A stretch of DNA of 64,000 bases, from positions 119,719 to 183,718 of the forward strand of contig NZ_MDVC01000091.1 of assembly GCF_002777425.1 (NCBI RefSeq), given 5' to 3'. The translations under genes and the position numbers were made by a program. The DNA comes from Snodgrassella alvi. Its GTDB lineage: Bacteria; Pseudomonadota; Gammaproteobacteria; Burkholderiales; Neisseriaceae. Of this stretch, positions 46,210-55,979 are shown in pieces (the first letter of the stretch is position 1; each line of letters starts with the position of its first letter). Under the pieces are notes generated by a model. It was not told the origin of the DNA. It did not search any database and saw only the letters and a program-made list of their open reading frames with translations.

Positions 46210-48018
46210 ATGAATCAGTCGCAAATTGATTCGTGTCCAAATATTTACCGCTCATCCACTCTGATCTGGTGGCTGGGGATGCTGACTTTATGCATCGTGC
46301 CATTTATGTCGAGCTGGCGTGTTGGTACGCTGTCAAGTTTCTATCTGGAAGCAGGAACATTATTTTTTGCACTCTGTCTGGCCGGGCTAACAGTGCTGAC
46401 ACGCAAAACACGGTTTTCCCTTCCTGCTACTAGTATCGGACTATTATTACTTGCCGCTCTGCTGGTACTACAGGCACGACTAATGCACCTTCCTTATGCC
46501 AGCCAGTCTGACCTGACTGCGCTGGTGTTTGTGGTGCTTGCTATGCTGGCCTGGGCAGCACGCGACTGGGTGATTCGCATTGGTCAGACTCAGGCGGTAA
46601 CGATTCTGGCCATGGCTCTGGTACTGGGGGTATTGTTGCAATCGCTGGTATGTGTGATGCAGTTTACCGGTGTGACTGGCTGGATACCGGGGGTATTGCG
46701 CGGCCCAGGTAATCATTATATCTATGGGCAGTTGGCACAGCGCAATCATCTGGGACATTATCTGATGTGGGGTGTGCTGGCCTTGTGTTTTTTGTGGCAA
46801 CAGCGGCGTCTACCTAACTGGTTGGTATGGCCATTATTAATCTGGTTTACCGGTGTGATGGGACTGATTGGTTCACGTACGATTATTGTGTATGTGCTGG
46901 TTATTGGGCTGTCACTTTTTTTCTGGCGCTGGCGTGCCGGTGCCGCAGCAAATCGTTTGTTACTGATGCTGGCCACAGCTATCGGACTGGTATTGCTGTT
47001 TCAGCTGATATTGAGTCCTTTGTTTGAAATGTTGTTGCATATCAATTTCCAGTCTGGTACAGCGCGGCTGGAGCAGGGTGGATTTGCCCAGTCTGGACGC
47101 CAAATGGAATGGCATAAAGCGTGGCTGATATTCAAAAGTGCACCCTGGTTTGGCTATGGCTGGGGCAGTTATGCTTATCAAGGTTTTGCCATTGCTGATA
47201 TTTATCCGAATGGATTTCGCCAGTATGAAAATACAGTACTGTTTACGCATTGTCATAATCTGGTACTACAATTACTGGCGGAAACAGGAATCATCGGATT
47301 TTTAATTGCTACTATCGGTTTTATCTGGGCAATCTGGCCACATTTGCACAAAGGATTTAATCCAGCCTCGATTGTGCTGGTGAGTATGATTCTGGTGTCT
47401 TTATGTCATAGTATGCTCGAATATCCGTTGTGGTATAGCTATTTTCTTGCTGTTTTTATACTGCTTATCGCATTGACACCGCTATCACAGGCTCAGCAGA
47501 CACAATCTGCCCGGCCAGCTTCCGCTCAGGCAAACCAGTTTTGGGCTGTATTAGCGTTGCTGTTTATGACATTGATGTTGTGGCAGATGTTGTCCTATCA
47601 ACGTTTTTTAAAAGTCCGTGCTAATCGTGACCTGCCACAGGTAGAACAAATAAGTCGTATGCAAGATTTGCGTAAGCGAATGTATTTTATGCGTTATTAT
47701 ATTGACATGGCTATTATCGAAAAACTTAATGTTACTGATTCTTTTTTACCTATGTGGGGTAAACAGGCTGCATTGCTCTCTGGCCGGTATCGACCTTACA
47801 GCAACACTTTTATGCGTGGCCTTTACTTACAGCAGGAGCATCAGAATGAAGCTGCGCAGCAGTGGTTTAGTCAGGTAAGTCATTATTATCCGAGATTAGT
47901 TCCTAATTTTATAAGCAGAATCAGACAGCAGCCTCAGGCAGTGGCAGTGATACCACAGTTACAACAGGATTGCCTGAAATATCAGCAGCAAAGCACTCAG
48001 AAAATGAATTGTTTATAG
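46210..48018 (+). CDS. pglL: PglL-type O-oligosaccharyltransferase / O-antigen ligase family
   Basis: A 602-residue polytopic membrane protein with about eleven hydrophobic segments. The Wzy_C core carries a large periplasmic loop with SGRQMEWHKAW and FTHCHNLVLQLLAETGIIGF, whose His residues are the transfer-site hallmarks in PglL and WaaL. A soluble C-terminal part with Gln-rich, TPR-like helices follows (PglL C-terminal domain). Neisserial PglL transfers lipid-linked oligosaccharide to serine residues of pilin and other periplasmic proteins. No other pgl genes are here. ATG 46210 follows GGAG; the TTG at 46198 extends the frame but is less likely. A WaaL or Wzy role cannot be excluded. Confidence 0.85.
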   Translation: MNQSQIDSCPNIYRSSTLIWWLGMLTLCIVPFMSSWRVGTLSSFYLEAGTLFFALCLAGLTVLTRKTRFSLPATSIGLLLLAALLVLQARLMHLPYASQSDLTALVFVVLAMLAWAARDWVIRIGQTQAVTILAMALVLGVLLQSLVCVMQFTGVTGWIPGVLRGPGNHYIYGQLAQRNHLGHYLMWGVLALCFLWQQRRLPNWLVWPLLIWFTGVMGLIGSRTIIVYVLVIGLSLFFWRWRAGAAANRLLLMLATAIGLVLLFQLILSPLFEMLLHINFQSGTARLEQGGFAQSGRQMEWHKAWLIFKSAPWFGYGWGSYAYQGFAIADIYPNGFRQYENTVLFTHCHNLVLQLLAETGIIGFLIATIGFIWAIWPHLHKGFNPASIVLVSMILVSLCHSMLEYPLWYSYFLAVFILLIALTPLSQAQQTQSARPASAQANQFWAVLALLFMTLMLWQMLSYQRFLKVRANRDLPQVEQISRMQDLRKRMYFMRYYIDMAIIEKLNVTDSFLPMWGKQAALLSGRYRPYSNTFMRGLYLQQEHQNEAAQQWFSQVSHYYPRLVPNFISRIRQQPQAVAVIPQLQQDCLKYQQQSTQKMNCL

Positions 48019-48118
48019 GGTTTAGACAGATATTTAACATAGTGGTTTTTAATGAAAAAGTGAGCAAAAGACTTGCCACTGTAAAGATAATTTCAACCTA
48101 CATGTTAAGATACAAAGT

Positions 48119-48132
48119 GTAAATAAAGTAAA
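48119..48132 (+). promoter_or_regulatory. CpxR/MisR-like repeat upstream of misR
   Basis: GTAAA (48119-48123) and GTAAA (48128-48132) are separated by four bases; CpxR boxes have five. A TGTAAAG (48079-48085) lies further upstream, resembling the MisR core I remember. Autoregulation is likely but unproven. Confidence 0.35.
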
Positions 48133-48180
48133 TGCGTTTGTAGTGTATACAGACTGTGCACTTACATTTAGGAGGATGAT

Positions 48181-48864
48181 ATGAATCGTGTATTATTAAT
48201 TGATGACGATAACTTGTTGACTGAATTACTCACTGAATATCTGACAGCAGAAGGGCTGGAAGTGAGTCGTGTCGCCGATGGTGAAGCCGGTGTTAAAGAA
48301 ATTTTAACTGGTCAGTATAACGTGGTGGTGCTGGATTCCATGATGCCGAAAATGAACGGTCTGGATGTTTTGAAAACCGTACGGGCACAAAGCAAGATAC
48401 CGATTATTATGCTGACAGCCAAAGGTGACGATATTGATCGCATTATTGGTCTAGAAATGGGTGCGGACGATTATGTACCGAAACCTTGTCAGCCACGTGA
48501 GCTGCTGGCACGTATCAATGCGATTTTGCGCCGTACGCACCAGAGTCACGACAGTGACCAGAATGGTATTCCGAATAGTATTGCAGCCAGTGGTGTAGTA
48601 CTGTATCCGGCCAAGCGTCAGGTTACCATCGAGGAAGAACCTCTTGAGCTGACCAGTACGGAATTCAATCTGCTTGAAGTACTGATGCGCCATGCCGGAC
48701 AGGTAGTAAGCAAGGAAACCCTGTCACTGGAAGCATTGGAACGTAAGCTGGCTAAATTTGATCGCAGTATTGACGTTCATATTTCAAGTATCCGGCATAA
48801 GCTTGGCAATGCCAGTCTGATTCAGACCGTACGTGGTCTGGGTTATTTGTTTGTTAAAAATTGA
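48181..48864 (+). CDS. misR: Response regulator, MisR/CpxR-like
   Basis: A 227-residue OmpR-family regulator. The receiver domain (1-120) has the acidic pocket DDD (8-10 region), the phospho-Asp in VVLDSMMPKMNGLD, and Lys in VPKPCQPRELL. The DNA-binding winged helix (about 130-227) has ELTSTEFNLLEVLMRHAGQVVSKETL and SIRHKLGNASLIQTVRGLGYLFVK. The words ELLTEYLTAEGLEV and RIIGLEMGADDYV match neisserial MisR. In Neisseria, MisRS senses envelope stress and affects LOS and adhesion. AGGAGGATGAT gives a strong ribosome binding site for ATG 48181. It precedes its sensor by 40 bases. Confidence 0.92.
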   Translation: MNRVLLIDDDNLLTELLTEYLTAEGLEVSRVADGEAGVKEILTGQYNVVVLDSMMPKMNGLDVLKTVRAQSKIPIIMLTAKGDDIDRIIGLEMGADDYVPKPCQPRELLARINAILRRTHQSHDSDQNGIPNSIAASGVVLYPAKRQVTIEEEPLELTSTEFNLLEVLMRHAGQVVSKETLSLEALERKLAKFDRSIDVHISSIRHKLGNASLIQTVRGLGYLFVKN

Positions 48865-48872
48865 ACCAGAAT

Positions 48873-48896
48873 ACAGGCTGTTGGTAAACAGCCTGT
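48873..48896 (+). repeat. Intra-operon hairpin between misR and misS
   Basis: ACAGGCTGTT (48873-48882) and AACAGCCTGT (48887-48896) around GGTA. It ends eight bases before the misS start, where no Shine-Dalgarno sequence is visible, so it may reduce misS translation. Confidence 0.6.
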
Positions 48897-48904
48897 TCTA
48901 ATAT

Positions 48905-50314
48905 ATGAAACTGTTTCCCCGTATATTTGCTACGTTTTGCGCAGTGATTGTTTGTGCCATTTTTGTGGCCAGCTCTTCTTTCTGGCTGGTACAAAACACG
49001 TTGGCTGAAACCCGCTTCAAGCAACAGCGTAATTTTGAAGAAAACCTGCTTAGCAGTACCATGAATGCGTTTCAGGCACGTGGCGATGCCGGTATACGAG
49101 AACAGTTAATGGAATGGGGTAATAGTCCTGGTGGTGAAAATCTGTATGTAATCACCGGTGACAATAAGAACGATATTCTTGGGCGTCCCATTGACCCTGA
49201 AGACATTGATAAGGCGCATGAGTTTGCCCTGTCACATCCAAACTCAAAACTGGTGCAGATTTCCTACAATTCACTTGGTGAAGAATATTTATTTATGATT
49301 CGTGGCTGGAATCATGAGCGCACCCCCCGTCCCCCAAGCCCGTTTTTTATTCCCGGTCTGCCGATTGCACCGGTCTGGCACGAATTTATTATTCTCAGTT
49401 TTATTATTATTGTTGGTTTACTCACCGCCTATATTCTGGCCAACAACATTACTCAGCCTATTCGGGTTTTATGGCGAGGTATGGATCGCTTGGCACATGG
49501 AAATTTGCAGACTCGCGTATCCCATCAGCTATCAGAACGGCGTGATGAACTGTATTCTCTGGCTGTACAGTTCGACAATATGGCAGATAAATTGCAGAAA
49601 CTGGTTGAAAAAGAGCGTCATTTATTGCATCACGTTTCTCATGAAATGCGTTCACCACTGGCACGCATGCAGGCTATTATTGGGTTGATTCATGTGCAAC
49701 CGCAAAAGCAGGAACAGCACCTCCAGCGTCTGGAAAGCGAACTGGGACGCATGGATTTACTGGTAGGGGAACTGCTTACCCTGTCGCGGCTGGAAACTTC
49801 TGATTTACCAATTACGCTGGAACCGCTGGCATTGGTGCCGGTAATTAAGCAGATTGTTGAAGACAATCAGGCAGTGGCTATGCAGCACCACCAAACTTTA
49901 TCATGGCAGTGTGACATTCCTGAAACTGCGATGGTAATGGCTAACGAAAGCTATTTGTATCGCGCTTTTGACAATGTGGTACGAAATGCGATTAATTATA
50001 GTCCTGATGGCAGTGAAATCAGAATTCATCTGCATGAAGGCGGCAAGCAGCAATGGCAGGTCGATATCAGTGATAATGGCCCCGGTGTGGCAGAAAATCA
50101 GTTGCCGCATATTTTTACGGCCTTTTATCGGGCAGACAGCAGTGCCAATAAACCGGGTACTGGTTTAGGTCTGGCTTTAACCAAACATATTGTTGATCGT
50201 CACCATGGCAAGATTTATGCGGATAATCAACAGCCCAAAGGCTTAAGTATGCATTTTTTGTTGCCTAAATTTACGCCGGGCAGAAACAGGAATCGGCAGA
50301 AGGATAAAAATTAA
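48905..50314 (+). CDS. misS: Sensor histidine kinase, MisS/CpxA-like
   Basis: A 469-residue envelope-stress kinase. Transmembrane helix one is FCAVIVCAIFVASSSFWLV; a periplasmic domain of about 130 residues follows; helix two is FIILSFIIIVGLLTAYILANNI. Then HAMP (TQPIRVLWRGMDRLAHGNLQTRV), HisKA with HHVSHEMRSPLARMQA (phospho-His), N box AFDNVVRNAINYSPDG, and ATP-lid DNGPGV and GTGLGLAL. Partner of misR. The terminator after it closes the operon. No ribosome binding site is apparent before ATG 48905. Confidence 0.92.
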   Translation: MKLFPRIFATFCAVIVCAIFVASSSFWLVQNTLAETRFKQQRNFEENLLSSTMNAFQARGDAGIREQLMEWGNSPGGENLYVITGDNKNDILGRPIDPEDIDKAHEFALSHPNSKLVQISYNSLGEEYLFMIRGWNHERTPRPPSPFFIPGLPIAPVWHEFIILSFIIIVGLLTAYILANNITQPIRVLWRGMDRLAHGNLQTRVSHQLSERRDELYSLAVQFDNMADKLQKLVEKERHLLHHVSHEMRSPLARMQAIIGLIHVQPQKQEQHLQRLESELGRMDLLVGELLTLSRLETSDLPITLEPLALVPVIKQIVEDNQAVAMQHHQTLSWQCDIPETAMVMANESYLYRAFDNVVRNAINYSPDGSEIRIHLHEGGKQQWQVDISDNGPGVAENQLPHIFTAFYRADSSANKPGTGLGLALTKHIVDRHHGKIYADNQQPKGLSMHFLLPKFTPGRNRNRQKDKN

Positions 50315-50328
50315 GCCCTACTCAGTTG

Positions 50329-50361
50329 CCGGATAAAGTTATTGTCTTTATCCGGTTTTTT
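50329..50361 (+). terminator. Terminator of misRS
   Basis: CCGGATAAAG (50329-50338) pairs with CTTTATCCGG (50346-50355), followed by six T. Confidence 0.92.
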
Positions 50362-50493
50362 CACATTCTGGCTACAGGCTAGTGTGTCCCGCCATTTGCA
50401 CAATACTATCTGCTTCAAAATCAACCGTGATTTTAATATGTAGTCTGGTAACCAGTCAGGCCGGTGATAATAAATTTCTGCTATAACTGGAAA

Positions 50494-51138
50494 TTAATCG
50501 GCGGTTTTCTGTTCATTTGTTTCTGCTACTGGCAGGGCAGCGTGTTGGTCAAACCAGTTAGCTACAATCTGATTGACTTCGTCTATACCTTGTTTTTTCA
50601 GGCTGGAGAATAGCTGTACTGTTACTTGCTGGCGGGCAAAATATGGCTGAAGTGCTTTTTTGACATTGGCCAGTGTTTTAATTTGCTCGTTTTTGGATAA
50701 TTTGTCCGCTTTAGATAGCAGAATGTGAACGGGTCGATTGGTTACCGCGAAGAAATCCAGCATCTGCCTGTCCAGCTCTTTGAGCGGATGGCGTGCATCC
50801 ATAATCAGAATCAACCCGATTAGCTGTGCTCTCGTTTGCAGATAATCGCCCAGTAAAGTTACCCAGTGTCGGCGTATTGCTTCCGGTACCTGTGCATAAC
50901 CATAACCGGGTAAATCTACCATAAAGCCGCCATTGGTCAGTTCGAAAAAGTTAATATGCTGTGTACGACCGGGCGTTTTGGATACATAGGCCAGACGGGT
51001 ATGGCTGGTCAGGGTATTAATGGCACTTGATTTACCTGCATTACTGCGGCCTACAAAAGCAATTTCTGCGGTTGTTGCCGGCAGGTCTTTCAGGTGATTA
51101 ACGGTAGTATAAAAGCAGGCGTGACGGAACAGATTCAT
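50494..51138 (-). CDS. engB: Ribosome biogenesis GTP-binding protein EngB/YsxC
   Basis: A 214-residue essential GTPase in large-subunit assembly. G1 is [14 protein letters not shown]3 [13 protein letters not shown]4 [10 protein letters not shown] and G5 [10 protein letters not shown]. The frame is open to 51204, but the neisserial protein begins [16 protein letters not shown], corresponding to ATG 51138, so that start is chosen. The C-terminal [10 protein letters not shown] is normal. Monocistronic. Confidence 0.93.
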   Translation of the reverse strand: MNLFRHACFYTTVNHLKDLPATTAEIAFVGRSNAGKSSAINTLTSHTRLAYVSKTPGRTQHINFFELTNGGFMVDLPGYGYAQVPEAIRRHWVTLLGDYLQTRAQLIGLILIMDARHPLKELDRQMLDFFAVTNRPVHILLSKADKLSKNEQIKTLANVKKALQPYFARQQVTVQLFSSLKKQGIDEVNQIVANWFDQHAALPVAETNEQKTAD

Positions 51139-51295
51139 GAGTAACAAAAAAAGATAACAAGGTAGTAGCATACCATGTTTTTGCGCACAATCCGGGTTCA
51201 GCAACGCATGTTAACGCAGGTTTTAACGCACGACACTTGATTTTTTGCTTCATACTGCTAAACTTGATAGAAGTTTATTTCAAGGAAATGTTCAG

Positions 51296-51397
51296 ATGAA
51301 AGACGAGGTCTCGGGCAGTTGTATTGTGCATGTAGACGTGTTTTTCTCTGATTTCAGGCAGCTTTGCTCGCGTAGCAAGCTGCCTGTTTCTGTTTAA
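51296..51397 (+). CDS. Possible 33-codon leader peptide upstream of terC-like gene
   Basis: A short frame (MKDEVSGSCIV... ending KLPVSV) with AAGGAAA eight bases before its ATG. Its 3' part coincides with the hairpin at 51355-51386, and it ends 16 bases before the next gene. Overlap with a terminator-like hairpin is the arrangement of translation-controlled attenuators. No homologue is known to me and it may be chance. Confidence 0.3.
   Translation: MKDEVSGSCIVHVDVFFSDFRQLCSRSKLPVSV
51355..51386 (+). terminator. Attenuator-like hairpin before the TerC-family gene
   Basis: CAGGCAGCTT (51355-51364) pairs with AAGCTGCCTG (51377-51386), extended by GCT/AGC inside, followed by TTTCTGTTT. It includes an 11-of-12 match to the uptake-sequence dialect found after tatC. 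It lies 27 bases before the TerC gene start. Confidence 0.6.
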
Positions 51398-51413
51398 CGC
51401 ATAGGAAAAGAAA

Positions 51414-52979
51414 ATGGATTTTAGCTGGTTGGGAGAACCGGCCACATGGGCAGGGCTGATTACTCTGGTGATTCTGGAAATCGTTCTGGGTATAGACAAT
51501 CTCGTATTTGTGGCCATTCTGGCCAATAAGGCCAGTCCGAAACAGCGCGATCATGCCCGTATAGCCGGCCTAACTCTGGCAGTGCTGATTCGCATTGTCA
51601 TGCTGGCACTGATGTCTTTTATTATTACTCTAACCAAGCCGTTTGTGCATATCAATGGTTTTGCCGTTTCGGTTAAGGACCTGATTATGTTTGGTGGCGG
51701 GCTGTTCTTGCTCTATAAGGCCACCACTGAATTACATGAGCGTCTTGAAGGCCATACTGCCATGGTCTCCATTACCAATGTAACTGTATATGCCAGTTTC
51801 TGGAGTGTGGTATTGCAAATTGTGGTGCTGGATGCGGTATTTTCACTTGATTCAGTGATTACTGCAGTGGCCATGGTGCAACATATTACAGTAGCAATGC
51901 TGGCAGTGATTATAGCTATGGCAGTGATGATTTGGGCTAGCGGGCCGCTAACCGAGTTTGTGAGCCGACATCCTACGGTAGTGATGCTGTGTCTGGGTTT
52001 TTTGCTGATGATCGGGTTCAGCCTGATTGCCGAAGGGTTGCACTTTGCCATACCTAAGGGCTATCTGTATGCTGCGATTGCCTTTTCAATTCTGATTGAA
52101 ATTTTTAACCAGATTTCTACACGCAATAGCCGTCGCAACGACATGATTGGCCGTTCATGGCGGTATCGGACCGCAGACAGTGTACTGGGTATGATGGGAT
52201 TGCGTGAAAAGGAACTGGCTAAGAATGGTACGCAAGCTGAAGATGATGAGCATTTTGAAGAGAATGAAAAATCCATGATACGTAGTGTGTTGACGCTGGC
52301 AGAACGGCCGATAATGGGTGTAATGACACCGCGCAGCGACATTGAACGGCTGGATTTATCGCAACCACGTCAACAGCAGCACCAGCAGTTACAAAATACG
52401 CCCTTTTCCCGACTGGTAGTAGTAGGCAAGGCCGGTATTGATGAGCCTTTGGGATTTGTTAATAAAAAAGATCTGTTAAACCAACTTTTAAGGGGCGAAT
52501 CGTTAAATATTCAGGCTGCTCTGCGGCAGCCGCTGGTTTTACCAGACAGCAGTACCGTGCTTGACGCTATGGAACTGTTCCGTTCACGCAGTGCGGATAT
52601 TGCCTTGGTTGTGGATGAATTTGGTGCTGTACTCGGGCTCGTAAGCATGAAAGACTTGATGGAAACCATTGCCGGCGATTTCCCAGAAGAGTATGAGCGC
52701 GCAGATGCCCCCAGTATCCAGCAAAATGCTGACAACAGTGTTACCGTAGATGGCAGTCTGGAATATGCCATTCTGGCTCAGCATCTGTATTTGCCTACAT
52801 TGCCGGAAGATGCCGAATATCATACTGTAGCCGGATTAATCATGGAGGAAATGCAGGATATTCCCGATGTGGGTGATACCGTTGATTATGCCGGTTACCG
52901 CTTTGAGGTATTGAGCAAGGACGGCCATCGTCTGGAACGCGTGCGCATCAGCAAAATTGAGCTGCCAGAAGCTGAATAA
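51414..52979 (+). CDS. TerC family membrane protein with CBS and CorC/HlyC domains (YegH/YoaE type)
   Basis: A 521-residue protein. Residues 1-230 form a TerC domain with about seven helices and the acidic signatures [17 protein letters not shown] and [17 protein letters not shown], whose aspartates probably bind metal ions. A linker leads to a CBS pair (about 305-425; [35 protein letters not shown]) and a CorC/HlyC transporter-associated domain (about 435-515). TerC proteins handle metal export, for example manganese delivery to exoenzymes. The specific ion here is unknown. ATG 51414 follows AGGAAAAGAAA. The upstream hairpin may regulate it. Confidence 0.9.
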   Translation: MDFSWLGEPATWAGLITLVILEIVLGIDNLVFVAILANKASPKQRDHARIAGLTLAVLIRIVMLALMSFIITLTKPFVHINGFAVSVKDLIMFGGGLFLLYKATTELHERLEGHTAMVSITNVTVYASFWSVVLQIVVLDAVFSLDSVITAVAMVQHITVAMLAVIIAMAVMIWASGPLTEFVSRHPTVVMLCLGFLLMIGFSLIAEGLHFAIPKGYLYAAIAFSILIEIFNQISTRNSRRNDMIGRSWRYRTADSVLGMMGLREKELAKNGTQAEDDEHFEENEKSMIRSVLTLAERPIMGVMTPRSDIERLDLSQPRQQQHQQLQNTPFSRLVVVGKAGIDEPLGFVNKKDLLNQLLRGESLNIQAALRQPLVLPDSSTVLDAMELFRSRSADIALVVDEFGAVLGLVSMKDLMETIAGDFPEEYERADAPSIQQNADNSVTVDGSLEYAILAQHLYLPTLPEDAEYHTVAGLIMEEMQDIPDVGDTVDYAGYRFEVLSKDGHRLERVRISKIELPEAE

Positions 52980-53003
52980 TTCGGTACAGTCAGCTAGCCA
53001 TAA

Positions 53004-53032
53004 AAAAGCCTGCGATTAATCGCAGGCTTTTA
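53004..53032. terminator. Bidirectional terminator
   Basis: AAAAGCCTGCGATT and its exact complement AATCGCAGGCTTTT (53004-53031). It lies between the converging terC-like gene and the small lipoprotein gene and serves both. Confidence 0.93.
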
Positions 53033-53047
53033 CATTTAATGGCTTGA

Positions 53048-53251
53048 TTATTTAATCTGGCTGCCAATAACGCCACCCAGTGCAGCGCCACCTAAAGTAG
53101 CACCAGTATCCTTACCAAGCAGATTACCAGCCACACCGCCCACCACAACACCTGCGGCAGTATTGCGCTGAGCCGGCGTCATGTCTGCACAGGCAGAGAG
53201 GGATGCAGCTATTGCGGCTACTAATACCAATGTTTTCATACTTGATTTCAT
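53048..53251 (-). CDS. Glycine-zipper lipoprotein (OsmB/SlyB-like)
   Basis: A 67-residue precursor. The signal peptide MKSSMKTLVLVAAIAASLSAC ends in a lipobox (LSAC), placing the lipidated Cys at position 21. The mature chain is a glycine zipper (GVVVGGVAGNLLGKDTGATLGGAALGGVIGSQI) that can insert in membranes. Two ATG codons (53251, 53239) are possible. Such proteins are stress-induced outer membrane lipoproteins in other bacteria. Terminator shared with the gene on the other side. Confidence 0.82.
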   Translation of the reverse strand: MKSSMKTLVLVAAIAASLSACADMTPAQRNTAAGVVVGGVAGNLLGKDTGATLGGAALGGVIGSQIK

Positions 53252-53442
53252 GTCAATGCCTCTTTCAAATGTAATAGATTATTTATGTATCAAATCATAT
53301 TTGTATTGCTGGTAAACCATTTAATAGCAAACAAAGTATTATTTCCATATTAATTATATACCTGTAGCGAACCAGTTTAGCAGAAAAACTGCATTCAGAA
53401 ACGCAAAGGCATTTATATGAGTATAATTAAGATACCTATCGA

Positions 53443-53775
53443 TTATTCAGCTTCAGTTACAATATCCGTCAATATCTCGGGTGTCTGGTGTGAAGGTTGC
53501 TTTTTTTCCTTGTATTTAATTACTGCCCGATCCAACTTATCCATCAAACAGTCAATCGCCGCATACATATCATTATCAACACAGTCAATATGAATGTCTT
53601 TGCCAGATAGATGTAAATTAATTTCCGCTTTTTTCTGAACTTTTAAAACTGAAAAAGTAACAGTTGCACTGATTACCTGATCTACATGCCGAATAATGCG
53701 TTCCAGCTTACTCAAGGTATAGTCCTTTAAGGCTGCGGTAACATCAAGATTCTGTCCGACAAATTTCAGATTCAT
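53443..53775 (-). CDS. hpf: Ribosome hibernation-promoting factor, short form
   Basis: A 110-residue HPF/YfiA-family protein (beta-alpha-beta-beta-beta-alpha fold): MNLKFVGQNLDVTAALKDYTLSKLERI, then HLSGKDIHIDCVDNDMYAAIDCLMDKLDRAVIKYKEK. It binds the 30S decoding centre and promotes 100S ribosome dimers in stationary phase. It lies directly downstream of rpoN (65 bases), the conserved proteobacterial order. Strong ribosome binding site AGGAG before ATG 53775. Confidence 0.93.
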   Translation of the reverse strand: MNLKFVGQNLDVTAALKDYTLSKLERIIRHVDQVISATVTFSVLKVQKKAEINLHLSGKDIHIDCVDNDMYAAIDCLMDKLDRAVIKYKEKKQPSHQTPEILTDIVTEAE

Positions 53776-53840
53776 AGCCTAACTCCTTTTTTAAAGGTTT
53801 TTGCGAAAACAGGATAAATTTTGTATAAGCTAACTGAAAA

Positions 53841-55226
53841 TTAATGATTGTTGTATTGTACTTTACGTTGGTGCGCCGGTGGAATTTTCAAGGCCTCACG
53901 ATATTTTGCTACCGTGCGCCGTGCCAGATTGATGCCCTGCTTGGCCAGTTGGCTGACCAGATAAGCATCAGAGTAGGGGTGTTGCGGATCTTCTTCGTTA
54001 ATCATACTTTGCAGTAGCGATTTGATTGCCGTCTGGCTGTTGCCCGTACCATCATCCATAGCTGCAACAGACTGGCTAAAAAAGTAGCGCAGAGGAAAAA
54101 CACCTTGTGAACAAGTCAGGTATTTCTGATTAATAGCGCGTGAAATAGTGCTTTCTGCCAGTTCCAGCGCCAGAGCTGTTTCCTTGATTGTTAAAGGCGC
54201 CAATGCCAGCGAACCAAAACTGAAAAAATCCTGTTGTTGCTGCAAAATCCACTCCCCCAGACGTTGCAAAGTGGTTTTACGCATTTGTAAGCTGTGCAGA
54301 CAGGTTTGCGCTTCCTGCCATTTGCTTTTGCACATTGCATCCATTTCAGTGTCCTCCTGCTGTAACCACTCTTCTACACCACTTTCTATTCTCAATTGTG
54401 GAAAAGCATCGCGCAGAATACGGATTTGCCAGCAGCCGCTGTTATCGGCATATACTTCCAGATCAGGACGGATAGCCAGAATGCCGTTGCGATCGGGTAA
54501 GCCATAACAGGGAAAAGGATTCAGAGTGCCAATCAGTTTACAGGCAGCCTCAAGAGTGGTAGCTGAAAATTGCGGCAGTTTCCGGCACAATTGCTTGAAC
54601 TGGTGGGTGCTGAGCCACTGACCAAAATGTTCACTAATCAGTAAGCGTGCACAGCTATGAATTTCATCACTAATTGTAGCTGATGCAGGTGACAGATTAT
54701 CCAGTTGCAATAACAGTGATTCCTGTAAATTACGTGCACCAACGCCGGTTGGTTCAAACTGTTGCAGAATAGTCAAAGCTTGAGCCAGCTCGGTTTCATC
54801 CAGTCGCCACTCCAGCGGCGCATTTTCTACCAGATCGGTTAAACTGCCGTCCAGATACCCTTGTTCATTTAGATTATCAATCAGAAAATAAACCAGAGTC
54901 TCCGTAGCATCATCCAAGTCGTATTCACATACCTGCCGGCGCAGTAAGGCATACATATCAGGGTCATCGGCCAGCGTGTCCCAGACATCGCTTTCGCCTT
55001 GAATCATCCCATGCTGTGGTGGCTGCACATACTGGGAGAAAGCCGCAGCATCCTCAGCTGTATTTTCAACTTCTTCGAGAAAAGGATTATCGGCCAGCCA
55101 GCCAGAAACCAGTTCCTGTAATTCCAGTGTGGATAGCTGCAATACCTGTAACGATTGTTGCAGCTTAGCACTAAGGCGTGTTGAAAGATTGAGTTTGAGA
55201 TGAGTAGCAGGCTTTTGCATACGCAC
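53841..55226 (-). CDS. rpoN: RNA polymerase sigma-54 factor
   Basis: A 461-residue sigma-54. Region I is Gln/Leu-rich (LSAKLQQSLQVLQLSTLELQELV), which interacts with activators. The core-binding central part and the HTH (LTIKETALALELAESTISRAINQKYLTC) follow. The RpoN box ARRTVAKYREAL near the C-terminus contacts the -24 element. It uses the AtoC-type activator in this window and presumably others. Start is 55226 or the in-frame ATG two codons later. It abuts lptB and precedes hpf, as in many proteobacteria. Confidence 0.95.
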   Translation of the reverse strand: MRMQKPATHLKLNLSTRLSAKLQQSLQVLQLSTLELQELVSGWLADNPFLEEVENTAEDAAAFSQYVQPPQHGMIQGESDVWDTLADDPDMYALLRRQVCEYDLDDATETLVYFLIDNLNEQGYLDGSLTDLVENAPLEWRLDETELAQALTILQQFEPTGVGARNLQESLLLQLDNLSPASATISDEIHSCARLLISEHFGQWLSTHQFKQLCRKLPQFSATTLEAACKLIGTLNPFPCYGLPDRNGILAIRPDLEVYADNSGCWQIRILRDAFPQLRIESGVEEWLQQEDTEMDAMCKSKWQEAQTCLHSLQMRKTTLQRLGEWILQQQQDFFSFGSLALAPLTIKETALALELAESTISRAINQKYLTCSQGVFPLRYFFSQSVAAMDDGTGNSQTAIKSLLQSMINEEDPQHPYSDAYLVSQLAKQGINLARRTVAKYREALKIPPAHQRKVQYNNH

Positions 55227-55970
55227 TTAATATTCGAAATGCTCACCCAGATAAACAGCGCGTACCTGTTCATTATTAACCAGTTCTTCCGGTACACCGG
55301 AAGCCAGTACACTACCCTGATTAATAATATAGGCACGGTCACAGATACGCAGCGTTTCACGTACATTATGATCTGTAATCAGCGTGCCGATACCGCGTTG
55401 TTTCAGGAATGAGATCAGATTTTGAATGTCAATCAGCGCAATCGGATCCACCCCGGCAAAAGGTTCATCCAGCAGAATAAAGCGCGGATTCATCGCCAGC
55501 ACCCGCGCAATCTCGGCACGGCGGCGTTCACCACCAGACAGAGACCGCGCAGTATTATTGCGTAAATGTTCGATATGCAGGTCAGCCAGCAGCAATTCCA
55601 GCTGTTCAGCACGTTTTTCCGGCGGATAGCTGATTTCCAGAATAGCATTGATGTTCTGGGCTACCGTCATTTTACGGAAAATCGATGCTTCCTGTGGCAG
55701 ATAGCCCAAGCCCAGACGTGCGCGTTCATAAATCGGACGGTGAGTAATGTCCTGATCATCCAGCTTAATACAGCCGCCATCGGCAGCAATCAGCCCCACA
55801 ATCATATAGAAGCTGGTGGTTTTACCGGCACCATTCGGACCAAGTAAACCGATTACCTCACCACTATTCACTTCCAGAGCAACATCATTGACTACCTGAC
55901 GCTGTTTAAAACTTTTTTGCAGACCGCTGACACGTAGCTGGCTTTGCGGCACAGTTGGCGTTATATTCAT
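55227..55970 (-). CDS. lptB: LPS export ABC transporter ATP-binding protein
   Basis: A 247-residue ATPase powering LPS extraction from the inner membrane with LptFG-C. Walker A is [15 protein letters not shown]-loop region [12 protein letters not shown], signature [16 protein letters not shown], Walker [14 protein letters not shown] and switch His in [11 protein letters not shown]. Its stop codon directly precedes the rpoN start. lptF and lptG are not in the window. Confidence 0.96.
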   Translation of the reverse strand: MNITPTVPQSQLRVSGLQKSFKQRQVVNDVALEVNSGEVIGLLGPNGAGKTTSFYMIVGLIAADGGCIKLDDQDITHRPIYERARLGLGYLPQEASIFRKMTVAQNINAILEISYPPEKRAEQLELLLADLHIEHLRNNTARSLSGGERRRAEIARVLAMNPRFILLDEPFAGVDPIALIDIQNLISFLKQRGIGTLITDHNVRETLRICDRAYIINQGSVLASGVPEELVNNEQVRAVYLGEHFEY

Positions 55971-55979
55971 GAACTTGGC

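Noticed and set aside
51230..51413. A yybP-ykoY manganese riboswitch before the TerC-family gene.
   Set aside because: The conserved internal-loop sequences of that riboswitch were not found; only a simple hairpin is present.
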